64,000 bases of DNA from Phragmites australis (lineage: Eukaryota > Streptophyta > Magnoliopsida > Poales > Poaceae), in assembly GCF_958298935.1 (NCBI RefSeq), contig NC_084923.1, forward strand, positions 26,698,501-26,762,500, given 5' to 3'. Shown one piece after another: positions 11,291 through 22,308 of the stretch. The stretch's first letter is position 1. Each line of letters begins with the position of its first letter. The notes beneath the pieces were generated by a model. The model saw nothing but the letters and a program-made list of their open reading frames with translations. It was not told where the DNA came from and searched no databases. Position numbers and translations under genes: made by a program.

Positions 11291-12189
11291 CTCCCAGTGC
11301 TCCCTCTCTCTATCCTCTCTCTATCTCCCCGATCTCTCCATCTCTCTCCCTCTCAATACATGCATACAATGAGACATATATTTAATATAAATAAATAATA
11401 AAGAAATCTTCATTAATACATAATAATTCATGTCATATTCAAGTGAAGATATATTACAAGTCATAGGCATCGACAAACACACATATATACATAATAGTTC
11501 TCACAGGTCATCCCCGAAAAGTCGGTCGAGTTGAGCCAGTCCAGTATCCCTCTACCTCTCCCACGTTGATGGCGTGTGTATGTTCGGGGATGCAGGTGGA
11601 CCAATGGTGGTAGAGCGGAGAACCTAGCTATGCCTGATTGACCGCAGTGTCGCCTATGGTCTAGGCTTGCCGGCGTGTCAAAGACATTTAAGTATGATGT
11701 TTGAACACCACTATGGTTTGAGCCTTCGGCCTCCTCTGTAGCGCACTAACAGGCCACCCTCTCATGCTCATCCACAGTGCACTGACAGGCCACCCTCTCG
11801 TCCTCCTCCTCCTAGGCACACTTACAGGACGCTACTTCTTGCTCCTCTGCAGTGCATAGCTGACGGGCAGCCTCTCATCCTCCTCCTCCTGGGCACGCTT
11901 ACGAGCCGCTACTTCTGGCTCCTTCTTCGCATCATCATTGGGAGGCCATTCTGTCAAAGAGTCATCTAATGGTACAACCTCCGAAAGCAAGTTGAAGGCC
12001 ACAGCAGGATCCTCTGGACCAAGTGCATTGACATGCATACAATGAGACACATATTTAATGTAAATCAATAATAAATACACCTTCATTAATACATAGTAAT
12101 TCATGTCTTTACTTAATACATAGTAATTAATATTCTTCGTTAAAATGGTATCATTTGGTGATATATAAGTCATCTAACCCCCGGTAGCC
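11291..12189 (-). other. CACTA 3' region, mostly non-coding
   Basis: CT-rich simple sequence occupies about 11296-11355. A minus-strand open stretch at about 11832-12040 encodes an acidic, lysine-rich tail (KKEPEVAARKRAQEEEDE). It could be a carboxy-terminal exon of the CACTA protein or a chance frame. Two 'catacaatgagacayatattta' blocks (near 11364 and 12038) form a local direct repeat. Confidence 0.4.
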
Positions 12190-12910
12190 TTCCTCCTTGT
12201 CGCATACTCTCTACTAGAAGTTACGGAATGATTTGAAGATCTCTCATGCATCGACGGCATGATCGGTTCATGAAACTCGCTAGCGAGGTTGATAACATGT
12301 TCCATGAAGAACCCGGTGACCTGTTCTTGAATGGCATGTATTTCTGCATGCTGTAATGCAACTGTGTGTTATTTTGAGCACTGCATTTGAAGAATCAATA
12401 GAATTGGTCCTTGAACACGTATAGAAATTGAAAAGAAGGCATCGATATATAATTTCAAACCTCAAGATCATTCTACATGATAGCGTCTCCACCAGGGCTG
12501 AATCTGTGGATGAAAGTAAGAACATAGAATCTACAAAGATTATTGCCGGGTGTCTACCTCATACACTTTAAAAGGAAAGAATTCGTTAGTGGAATGAATT
12601 AAACCTTTTTTATTAAGTAGGAAATGCAAGTCATAAATATTCCCTACGTACCAGAAAGTCAGTTTTTACATCATACTGCTTCCTGTATAAACGGTACATA
12701 ACAATCTTTTTGTAGTATCTTGTGTACACCCTGTACGTGAATATGAATACCAATTAAACTTAGATGTAATCGATGTGAAGATTAAATGATCGAGTTTACC
12801 TATTTAACATGTCAATGAGATCTTGGTAACTCGTCTTATCTCTATTTTGTGAGTCTAAGACAATGATCTTGCTCAAGCTTGGGTGCATGATAAAGAGAAT
12901 CCAATGAAAA
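12190..12910 (-). pseudogene. CACTA-borne Ulp1/C48-like cysteine peptidase region
   Basis: Minus-strand exons can be placed. At 12800-12910 the sequence reads FHWILFIMHPSLSKIIVLDS, holding the family's catalytic His (HW) and Asp (LDS), and ends at a GT donor. An exon at about 12652-12730 reads VYTRYYKKIVMYRLYRKQYD. The last part, about 12240-12510, reads EQVTGFFMEHVINLASEFHE. Ulp1-type peptidases remove SUMO-like tags; CACTA copies probably derive from captured host genes. Where the catalytic Cys is expected (around 12490) the reading is FSPGGDAIM with a stop next to it, and no Cys is visible. Frame changes and the solo LTR upstream make it a pseudogene. Confidence 0.65.
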
Positions 12911-12986
12911 CTACAGGAATATGTCAACATAGCAAACTAGTACTAGAATCAAGTTGCCCATAAAAGGAGAACACCCTGGCACGCAA

Positions 12987-15900
12987 TGTCACACCCGGTT
13001 TTAATGGACAAAATAAGATACGACTTATGTGTGCCCAGGATGATAAGGACGTCATAGGTGAAGTAACAAAAGTAATATTTTTATTAAATAAACGTTATAT
13101 TCTTACAGCAATTGACATATATTGTTTTCTATGAACATATCTGTAGTAGAATAGAAGCACTGGTGCCAAACAACACCGCAGGCAACCGATTGGGAGACAC
13201 GGGCCTAGAACGTCACAACCTTATCTTGATAGTCTTCAACATCTTCACTCACTGAGCAGCAGCACACATGTCGCATGGTATAGGGAAAATAGTAAGTGTG
13301 AGCACATGACACGCTCAGCAAGTGTGGGAAAGCTAATGATATGCAGGCTTATATCAAGAATAGGCTAACGCATGATATATTTGCGTAAATACGAGTAATG
13401 AAAAGATATTTGGACACAAAAATCATTAAACAATTATTAAGTGAATGTAACCCATATAGTCCAAAACCCAGCATACAAGGTTCCTCACCTTACATACCAC
13501 AATCGTCTAGTACTCCTGTACTATAACCAAAACCACAACCAAATCCAAAACCACAACCCATAATCACAACCCACTAATCATGTGAGGATCCAAATCTCTC
13601 GAAACCGTGACCACGTCTGTTATAACAGTTTTTACAATCTGTAGAGGTTGTCCAGTTTTCCCCACGAGTCGTGATTTTCATATTACTGTGTTAGCTAGAC
13701 ATTTAACACACGCCAATGGTGTGTCACCTGGAAAGTCACTTCAAAGCTGTTACAAAGTTTCATCCAGTATGTGCATGTCCACTAGGCTTCACTGCCGTCA
13801 AAGTGGCATTCACACCAACTAGAAGCCCCCTTTTGCGTCTTGTAGCTCCAGAAAGATTTCACTCTTCCCTTCCACTATACATCTCATACCACTAACCAAA
13901 TGGTTCTAACCTTTGCCGTCCCCACACATCCACTCTTCTGTTTGGCATGCACAACAATTGGAATCCACTAATTAATAGGACAGGCATGTCCCATACCAGA
14001 TCTCGTGGTTGATACGATATTTCTTGGGTTGTCGCTCCATGAACCGGTCCTTACTTAGGTTACTTGAGCAAACACTAAACCAACAACATAACCATGACCA
14101 CTATCACCAACATCCCTATGCTCAAGGCCTAAGGTTCCATGTTGCTAGACCATTAACAAATTAACCACCAATGTTGCATATGTTCATTAGTCAAGATTAT
14201 AACACTTCCCAATATCCCATGCTTATCTACCCACCAAAGATACCTAACCATAAATCATCTAGGTTCCAAGGGATGATAAGGGAAAATCTAGGGAAAATCC
14301 TAACATAGGTGACTACCCATCATATTGATAGACACTGCATGCAATTTTGTAAACAAAATATTTAAAAACATAGGTTCAAGATGATCAAAGACACTTGCCT
14401 TTTCCCCAATGCTACTCATTGTTGTCGAAATCTTGGTCTGAAGTCCCTCGAACTGCTCCAGAACGTTATCGACTAATTCCGAGAACTACCGAAAAACAAC
14501 ACAAAGGAAAACACTTAGAACAACATACCAAACATCATCAAAACACTTTAAAAATACTATGGTTAGATAGGGATGATTTATACGTAATAATCGCCTAAAT
14601 CAGAGTTAAGATGAAAGAGAACAGCTTTTGAGATATGGATTAGACTGAAAAGAAAGACTAGTTTACTGGAGTTATCTTCCTGTGGAAAAAAAGTTTATTG
14701 TTCAATCATTGTGAGAGGCTTGACAACGTCATAATGCATGGTTTAAGAAGTGTAGGGCAGACCAGACTTTACTGACTAGACTAAGGAGAATGATGTGGCG
14801 CTGATTTAGCATGCTATGCAAGTACCATATTGGATTAAAGAAGGGATACGCTGAGATCTAGTATCAACCACCTATGATGGATCAAAAAGGCCGAAGGTTG
14901 CGCTTCTAGGTTAAGTATACTACTGGTGACTCTATGTAGCAGTGGCGGTTCGGGTTTTGTTTGAGATGGCGATTGGGCGCGTGGCCACTGAGATCAATGT
15001 CGGGCTTCAGTGGTGTTTCAGTGAACCGAGGGAATCATAGCATACAACGTGGAAAGACTAACTCAGTGGTATGGTTGGTTTTGGAAGGGGTCATCCGAGG
15101 TAGCGGCAAAACAGTGATGACTGCTGCTAGGTTTGGTGGTGACCGCGAATAGATGCAACAATGAAGATGCTCGCTTTCCTAGATATTAGCTTTGAAATTT
15201 GCAAAACCATTTGAACATAGATGTTCTATATCCCGGGAACACAATGCTATGACATGGGTTTTGGTAGATCATCCACTGAGAGAAAGAACGATCAACGGAG
15301 ATGAGATGGGTGATGGCTGTGACGTGCTGTGGTTGGCAATGGCGTCCTGGTTGTATCGCTGCACAAACAGGAATGGGCTCCTAGGGTCACATAGAAGGCT
15401 TGATGGGACACACTGTGATGTAGTTGATGCATCCATGTGGCTTTCGGATTGAGCGGCAACGTTAATGCAAATCCTGTGCGCACGCAGAACGCGTCCAGAA
15501 ACCAGACAATGGGTATGTCAACTTTGATTACGGTGGTTTGGCTACTCTACTGGCCAACCTAGTTGATGAGGGCATGGGGAACATCATGGGACATGCACCG
15601 GTGAAAGGGCTTGGTGATTTGACCTCTGGTTAGTTAGGAACGTCGATGCCAATCCGCTACAGCACGGCTGTCCACGACGGCGACGACCGTGGCAGCGTAG
15701 ATCGGGCTTTGGCTGAGGCTATGGCTTGGCTAGGGACTTAGTATGATGCTAAAACAGTAGTAAGGGAGGATAAGAAGGGGTCCTCACCGTGCTTTAATGG
15801 TCGAGGAAGGAGGATTCGCGGAGAAGACGACGAGGAAGCGCATCACGGTCGGCGGCGACGGCGGCTCCAGCAAATGGCAGCGCACGGATAGGGCAGCAGT

Positions 15901-17030
15901 GACTTCTAGGGTTTGGTGGTGTGGAATAGGGGTAGGATAGGGGGTACAACTTATATTTATAGGGCTAGGGGTGGCTGGTTGAGGTGGAGTTCAAGCCGAA
16001 CACGAATCGGATTCGAGTTCGAGTCGGTTACGGTTTCCTTTTTCGTAGTTCTCTATTCCGAGGATGATATCTTCATGTTTTGGACTCCCAATTGGACGTT
16101 TCTTGATCTAAATTGTAGTACTCAAAACGATCTACAACTTTGGTATTCATTGGAACTTCTAAAAATACCATCTTGATTTTCAAAAATACACCACAAGATA
16201 AACTGTTTGAACTCGGACTTATCTGCGCAGCATTGATTTAGGGGGGGCATAACTCCTACCTCTATTATCCAAAAGGAGACTTCCATAGGTTCAAACCGAA
16301 GCTCTCGACGAGACCTACAACTTTGGTATTTTCAATATTCACATTTGATGCGGTTTTGAACTCCGAAACTTCATGGGAAGATGAGCCTGTCCAGGACTCC
16401 GCAAAAATTTACAGATTTCATGGACCTTTTTTGTTGGGCCATCTAGAAGACTTTCTATGGGTTTGGACTTGAGCAAGATTAAGCCCAAAGACACTTTAGG
16501 TATATCTAGGGTTTAGAAAAGAAACTTTTGCAGAGAAATTTGAATTGAGTTTGGAGTGAATTTAAGATAAACAAAAAATGAGGTTGAATAAGAATAGAAG
16601 TAGATAAGGAATTTGAATTTGGATTTGGGTAGAATTTGAGAAAGATGAGAGATTGACTTTAAACAAGGATTTGGATAAGATTTGAATTGAACTAGAGATG
16701 GATCAGGTATAATCAAGAATTGAATAGATGATGAATTCAAAGATTTTGAATTCCAACCATTAAGATCCTTAACTTATTCACTACTGAGTTTTGTGAAAAC
16801 CTTTTCAAAATATTTTTCACTCAAAACACCAAAGAGAAAGAAAAGGAAAAAGAACTCTAATGCATTTACGTGGCTCCTAACAAAACTCAGCATGCAATGC
16901 ACACAAAATAATAACCTATATTGATTGATTGATTAAGAAAATAGGTTTTAAACCTATGCTACTATTGAAGCTATTCAATAATTTTGGAAAATTTTAAAAA
17001 GTTGTAAATTCTGAAAATCAGGGTGTTACA
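12987..17030 (-). mobile_element. 4.04-kb solo LTR (Tekay/Del type) in the CACTA gene
   Basis: The block is bounded by TGTCACACCC on the left and GGGTGTTACA on the right and flanked by the perfect 5-bp duplication cgcaa (12982-12986 and 17031-17035). On the minus strand it starts TGTAACACCCTGATTTTC, the typical opening of long grass Tekay/Del LTRs, and contains no pol domain. Unequal recombination between two LTRs of a full element would leave this. Open frames inside it (13607-13822, 14961-15152, 15192-15452 and others) show no domain and are treated as chance. Confidence 0.8.
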
Positions 17031-17035
17031 CGCAA

Positions 17036-17904
17036 ACACGTACTCAAAGTTGTAGGGTAAGAGTACGAAGGTCTTGTGTTGGTGGTGAAGCAGACACTTC
17101 AATAAGTAGTCCTCGATGAAATCTAGATTCGATCGTATAATTTTCTAGTTGACAAGCCCAGAATCGATGAATCCTACATTATTATCTAATTCTTGTCTGC
17201 ACGCTTGAATCTCCATTCTACGAAAGAGAGAAGTTAGCCATGCGATATCAATGCATAAGATCATATAACGTGAATTATATTTATAAGTCACTTATAGAGT
17301 CCACGCTCTGATTATGGCCACGTCCAGGGTATCTTCCTTGTACATTTCATACAAGCACTTGAACTTCACCCAGAAGCAGCCGTCCCCATTAAGAAAATAT
17401 TCATCTGTGTATCTTACAGGGAACGCCGGTATACCTTGCCTGGACTGCTCCAAATACCACTGATGTAATCGATGCATTTGAGTTGTAAGGTTTCTTTCTA
17501 TATCTGGTTTGATCAAAGGTTTGCCCAACTCAAACGGCCATATAAAATCCGAATTTGACATATATGCTCCCTTAGTATGCTGTGCTAGTTCTTCTACTGT
17601 TAAATCTAGAAGAAGCTAGGAAGTCCACAAAGCTTGGAGCATCCTAAACGATTGGACCTGATTTTCTCCTAGCCTGCTTCTTACTAATACATTCGTAGTC
17701 AGTCAGCGGCTTACTTGAAGCTTCTCCGATCTGTTTAGCTTTGGCTATATTCATTAAAAATTTCATGGTATCTTCATGCACAATAGGCTTTGATGAAGAC
17801 GGTGGAGGATGGAAATGAGTCATGACACTGGCGTCCATAATTCTTTTGTTTTCCTCAGTAGTGAGTGAATAGACATCATTTGGTTCCGCCACCTTAGATG
17901 GCAC
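17036..17904 (-). pseudogene. CACTA second ORF, middle region before the peptidase
   Basis: Minus-strand frames at 17904-17644 (EASSKPLTDYECISKKQARR) and 17561-17292 (WPFELGKPLIKPDIERNLTT, then LHQWYLEQSRQG and WVKFKCLYEMYKEDTLDV) match the conserved segment preceding the Ulp1 region in grass CACTA proteins. A further stretch reads RRMEIQACRQELDNNVGFID at about 17230-17160, and LLPYNFEYVFA abuts the solo-LTR insertion. Stops lie between the segments. The role of this region is unknown beyond its association with the transposase. Confidence 0.65.
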
Positions 17905-18842
17905 CTACTTCTTAGATGTTGTGGAACCTGATCATGTTTTCTGAGCTGATGGTTGTCTTCTTGATGGTGCTGGCTTCTTGAGCGGTGGACTTCTTCGAAG
18001 CGATGGCTGAGGAGGTGGACTTCTTCTAGGAGATGGCTGAGGAGAGGGAGATCTACAGGATGACGGTGGCCTAGGGTGTCATGGAGAGTATAGGTTCTCA
18101 AGATCTATCCCTAGTGGAAACGCTATGTAGGCCTTCTCCCACACTATGAATGTGTGCTCGTTCTCTCGTATAGTGTTTGCCCCCTCCTCTGTGGGATAGT
18201 CCACCTCAACATGACGGTACTAGTAAATTGCCTCGTCTACTTCGACCATGGTGTAGCCCTCCGGTATCGGACGTCCGTGCAAATGTTAATGGGAGTCGTG
18301 GGGATGAGCCACGCCGGAAGCCACCTTGATGGTAATGTTCCTATCACCAATGTGTAGTTCACACGGTGTCTGTGTTGTGATGAGGTCCATGGGATAAGTG
18401 TTGGGGTCAGCTCCTGGAACTCCCGTGCACGCACAGCTACTTTGACAACCACCGGGGCTGGAGCACGCAACATCAGGAGACGCTGTCAGCTGAACTTTTC
18501 GCTCACAATGGCACTCCGTTCACACATGAGGGCTTGTTGTACTGCTTGTGCTATATTTTCGTTTGTATTTTCCCTCTCCTTTTCTAGCGCTTGTTCAACC
18601 ATTTCCATCATCCTAGCTTGTTCTACCTCTCATTCTGCATTTATCTCTGCTCGGGATCTCTTTCGACTCTTGTAACTATCTATGTAGCTTGGGAATCCAT
18701 ATTTCCAACCCATCACCCCAACGCCTCGTGTGCGACCACTGTACTTCTTGTTTCCCAATGCCAAGGTGAGCTCGTCCTTATGCTCGTGGGCTTTCGTAAG
18801 CTTTTTTGCAAGTATTTGTGTCACTTTCAAGTCTTTGGACAT
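17905..18842 (-). pseudogene. CACTA second ORF, GVGxxxGWKxGFP region and linker
   Basis: Minus strand 18842-18485 reads ELTLALGNKKYSGRTRGVGV then GWKYGFPSYIDSYKSRKRSR. It continues into a charged coiled coil (QALEKERENTNENIAQAVQQ), the hallmark of the TNPA-side protein of grass CACTA elements. The downstream part (18473-18154) continues as a Pro/Arg-rich segment in another frame. 18101-17905 holds a low-complexity His/Arg/Pro linker. Frame changes show the gene is not functional. Confidence 0.7.
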
Positions 18843-19142
18843 CGTAAAGCATAAGCTTTCATCAAACGAGTAAGAAACACCCCTACCAAGAAGGAAGTGT
18901 GTCGATCGTTCGCTCTAGCCATCAGTCTCAGGCGTGACACCTCTCTCTCATAGTTCATCTAGCTGTTGTTGCTACAGCCATTCTTTCCTCATGTACCCAC
19001 GATTGCCGACTTTGTTGGGGTAGAGGTTCTTCTTCGAGTTTCCTTTACCTCAGTCAACCTATGTGCTTCTTTTCTGACAATTTATACTCCACAAAGGCTT
19101 GTCAATGATCTTCCAGTTGCTGAAATCTAGCATTGTACCTTT

Positions 19143-19517
19143 CTATGTATACATTATGTTCAGTGTGCCCATCCAATTCTTAAATAAAAGGGTCATGATT
19201 ATTAGCATCTTACACTTAACTACTTCCATATATGTCTTTTCAGGGAAGTCGAACTTTTCTAATATCTTGGACCACAAGGTGTCGTTCTTGATCGAATCAG
19301 GAACCACATGCGGATCATCTCGTTTGCCAGTCCATAATCTATAGCTGATGGGCACGTGATCCTTAACAATAATCCTACAAACTAACATGTATGACCTCAA
19401 AATTTTCTCTAGTGCAATTGGCTTCCCTGCTGGTGAGACCTCAGTGATCACAAATCGTCCTGTAGGCATCTTTGAGGTACCTCGGACACAAAGCCACTCC
19501 TGGGATTGCTCAGGCAT
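19143..19517 (-). pseudogene. CACTA second ORF, N-terminal segment
   Basis: The 124-residue frame reads ITEVSPAGKPIALEKILRSY, then IVKDHVPISYRLWTG and TLWSKILEKFDFPE. This follows the pattern of the N-terminal conserved region of grass En/Spm-associated proteins (G.P..P......Y....VRD.V.I....W). It sits one intron-like gap upstream of the 18842 segment on the same strand. Confidence 0.65.
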
Positions 19518-20030
19518 CTACAAATAAGCGAAAAAGTATTGAGAACTTATACGATTATATGTACAACAGATGCATTAATCTACTTATGAACTACCTCATC
19601 GCCTCCACTAGCATCTGTTTGGTACAGGTTGAGGTAGGTACTCAAGCTACCTTCTTTAATGCTTGACGATGGCACATCTCCTTCCTGCACCTAGACCGGA
19701 TTGAAGGAGCCACATTCCTGAGTGTTTTCCATACAATCGCAATGAGCAGTTGGTTGGTGATGCCATCCCTTTCTGAAAGTTCTGCATACGATGGTGACAA
19801 GAGATTGAGTATTATATGGATAGAGAGCTGACGAAGTTATGTTTTTCTGATCAATCTGGAAAGTTATGTTTTTCTGATGCAAGTTCTCATGGTTGTAAGC
19901 CTTGGTTTGTAAATCCATGCAGAAGGATCTGTTTTTCTGAGGCAAATCCTCACAAATCTCCAAAGCACTTATTCATCTTTTTTGCAAATCTCTAAAAAGA
20001 TTTGATTTTTGTCAAGCCAGTGGACACAAA
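19518..20030. other. No clear gene; possible CACTA 5' remainder
   Basis: Short minus-strand frames such as 19691-19963 show no domain. 'ggtttttctgatcaatctgg' and 'tgtttttctgaggcaaatcc' are related short motifs repeated between about 19840 and 19950. The TNP2 transposase expected here for an intact CACTA element is absent. Confidence 0.35.
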
Positions 20031-20148
20031 TCTTCCATCGACTCATGTCATATGCAAATAACACATACACTTTCTTGCACAAATCTGTGTGTCTTCCATC
20101 GACTCATGTCATATGCAAATAACACACTTTCTTGCACAAATCTGTGTG
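20031..20148 (+). repeat. Tandem duplication of about 60 bp
   Basis: Unit 1 (20031-20091) and unit 2 (20092-20148) both start 'tcttccatcgactcatgtca' and end 'cttgcacaaatctgtgtg'. The only difference seen is a missing 'tacac'-type tetra/pentamer in unit 2. Near-identity points to a recent local duplication. Confidence 0.9.
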
Positions 20149-21666
20149 AACATTCAGTTTTTGTGAGGAAAAACCTCACGAATCCTTAAGAAAGCTTCGC
20201 CTACCTTCTGCTGACTTCCCCCCTCCAGACTCAGATCTTCCGCATCTATTCCTGAAATATCTTTCCTTTTTTTCCACCACTAGTGATTGGCACTTATTCG
20301 GTACCGAGAATGGCACTGATAAACTGATTTGGTACAGGTGATTGACAGTAATTTATTGTTAGTTCTGAATCAATATGCTGCAAATGCATTCTTATTCCAT
20401 TATGATAATATATACATGCTATGTCTGCAATTCTTTGTTACTTGCAATATCTATAATTACTGTAAACACAAACATAGTTCATACTGATGCAGATGCATAT
20501 GGTCTTTAGATGAGCTGATACTGAAAATATGATACAACAGGTAGATGTTTGTTCAGCAGAACTGAATCTATTGCGTTTCAGTGTTTCTGTTGTAAGACCC
20601 AATGAGTCCTCGTCGGGTTCGGTTGTGAGGATATATTTTAACCTGATTAGTAATTTGAGTACGGGTTGGATTTTAATTTTCGGGTTTCATGATGAGTGGG
20701 TTTTGATTGAACCTGCACCCGATCAGACCAACCGGTTTAAAAAATCCTTAATATCAGGCACAAGTTTAGCAACTCCCATAGTTCTAAATCTAGCTGCAAA
20801 CAAACCGGCCAGTTAATATAGTTTGCGCAATGTGCATTTACCCCTTCTATAGGGAAAATATTGACAGTAGCTTTTTTTTGCGAAAGTGGTGGAATTATGG
20901 ATGTAAGTAGGTACTCAATGAGTAATTTTGGGTTCTTAATTCATTTTTTCTGAACTTAATTAGATGAGAGTGAATATTTAGTTTATTTTTTGAGTTTTTG
21001 TGTAATGATAAAAAAATACAAAACTTGCATCCCTAGGTGGAATTATATTTAATTGAAGCACAATACATCCCCATTTTTACATGGAAGTCCCTGAAACATA
21101 AAAACGCACAAAGTATATCCAGAGCCTCCTCACAATCTTGTTCATCTCCGGCCACCACCGCCAGTCATCACCTCGCTCTGCCAAAATCGCACGAGCAGAC
21201 CCCCTTGGCCGGAGCTCAGTCCTCCTATTGACGTCGACGAAGGACCCCAAATCTTAGATACCAAGCATCATCCCCAATCGCATTAGACATACATAGGCTT
21301 ACCTCACATAGTTGTCGCTGGAGAGCCCGCCGAGATCGGCGACGTCGCCGGAGACAACTCTGAGGAGCAAAACCGGCGAGGAGTCGCCATTGACAGCTCC
21401 ACTGGGAAACCCGATCTCTACTGACCTAAACTATCTAACTAAGGATCCGCTGTCTAGTGGCTACTACAAGCCGACGATCTTTAGATCCCCCTCCTACCCG
21501 ACGCCAAATATTGGCAGTAATTCACCTGGTGGGCAGCGAGGATCGGGCTATCTATTACGCATCCAGCAAATCGTCACAAAATTTTCATTCTGACAAAATA
21601 CATTTTGTCTTTTCGCATATCAACGCAACAGACTGTGCATATATCAGAACAGTATTGTACTAGTTA
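20149..21666. other. No confirmed gene; GC-rich block near 21120-21560
   Basis: 20149-21030 is AT-rich without coding support. From 21120 to 21560 composition shifts to GC-rich with plus-strand frames (21037-21231, 21312-21593) rich in Ser, Pro and Thr. These look like 5'-exon or promoter-proximal sequence of a host gene, but no domain is recognisable. It directly neighbours the gene fragment on the opposite strand, so it may be part of the same captured or broken locus. Confidence 0.35.
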
Positions 21667-22194
21667 TCAATTCAGCAGATCGTCCCACTTACAGTACTGC
21701 CCGCCGGCGAGCGCCCCGTAGTAGCGATCCCTGCAGTAGACCGGCCGTCCGTCAGCAACCTCCGCCGCGGCAGCGGCGAGGTTGTCGTCTTGTATAACCT
21801 CCACAGGTAACCGCAGAAGCTCCTCCCTCCTGCGTACAGCCAAATTGTAAATTTTTCAGGTACAGCATGGTATCCACATGACCAGTCTTCACACACCTCA
21901 TGCTCGGTTTGGACGACGCCGCAGAGGTTGGTTGGTTCAACGAGTGGAGGAAGTCCTCGACGGGCGCAAGGCGAAGAGCGACACGGCCCCGAGGAGCATC
22001 ACGCCGGTGCCCACCAGCGTCTGCTTCAGCAGGTTGATCACCGGTTTTACCTGCAGAGTTCATCAGTAAGAAAGAGCAAACGCGACACTTGTCTTGTGTT
22101 GGAGACTATATGTTCGCAATTAAGCAGAGAAAACAATCCTGCCACAAGGTTATGTTACCTTGTAAGATCCCAAGAGCCTGTCACGAGCCAACAC
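21667..22194 (-). pseudogene. 3' exons of an unidentified plant membrane-protein gene
   Basis: Three minus-strand exons with GT-AG introns can be laid out: 22194-22159 (VLARDRLLGSYK), 22050-21897 and 21829-21667. The second reads KPVINLLKQTLVGTGVMLL and on through a hydrophobic, single-pass-like segment (LVGTGVMLLGAVSLF), then SLNQPTSAASSKPSMR. The last reads EELLRLPVEVIQDDNLAA and ends CRDRYYGALAGGQYCKWD plus a few residues before TGA. Frame changes once near 21970, inside exon 2, probably a 1-nt loss. Splice sites and the final exon are clean, so the fragment is fairly young. I cannot name the protein; a plastid membrane protein is a guess. Upstream exons are absent. Confidence 0.55.
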
Positions 22195-22308
22195 CTGAAG
22201 AAAAATGAAAAATGGAAACATGAAAAACTGTTCTGAACTGAAGCTTTTCATTACAGGGATGTCTCTTATGTCAACGGGAAAATAACACTACAGAACTTGT
22301 ATTTCTAG

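Larger units (their letters stand above)
10970..19517 (-). mobile_element. CACTA (En/Spm) element, 3' half
   Basis: The left edge reads tACTACACAAAGGG, one base from the CACTAC terminus of this superfamily, followed by subterminal repeats. Minus-strand coding relics at 12190-19517 match the order of the second large protein of grass CACTA elements: an N-terminal DNA-associated region, a 'GVGVMGWKYGFPSY' region, a linker, and a Ulp1/C48-like peptidase region. TNP2 transposase is not seen to the right, so the 5' half is missing or decayed. A 4-kb solo LTR interrupts it. Confidence 0.75.

Noticed and set aside
13607..15452. Several 60-90 residue ORFs between 13.6 and 15.5 kb
   Set aside because: They lie within the 4-kb solo LTR and lack motifs or codon continuity.
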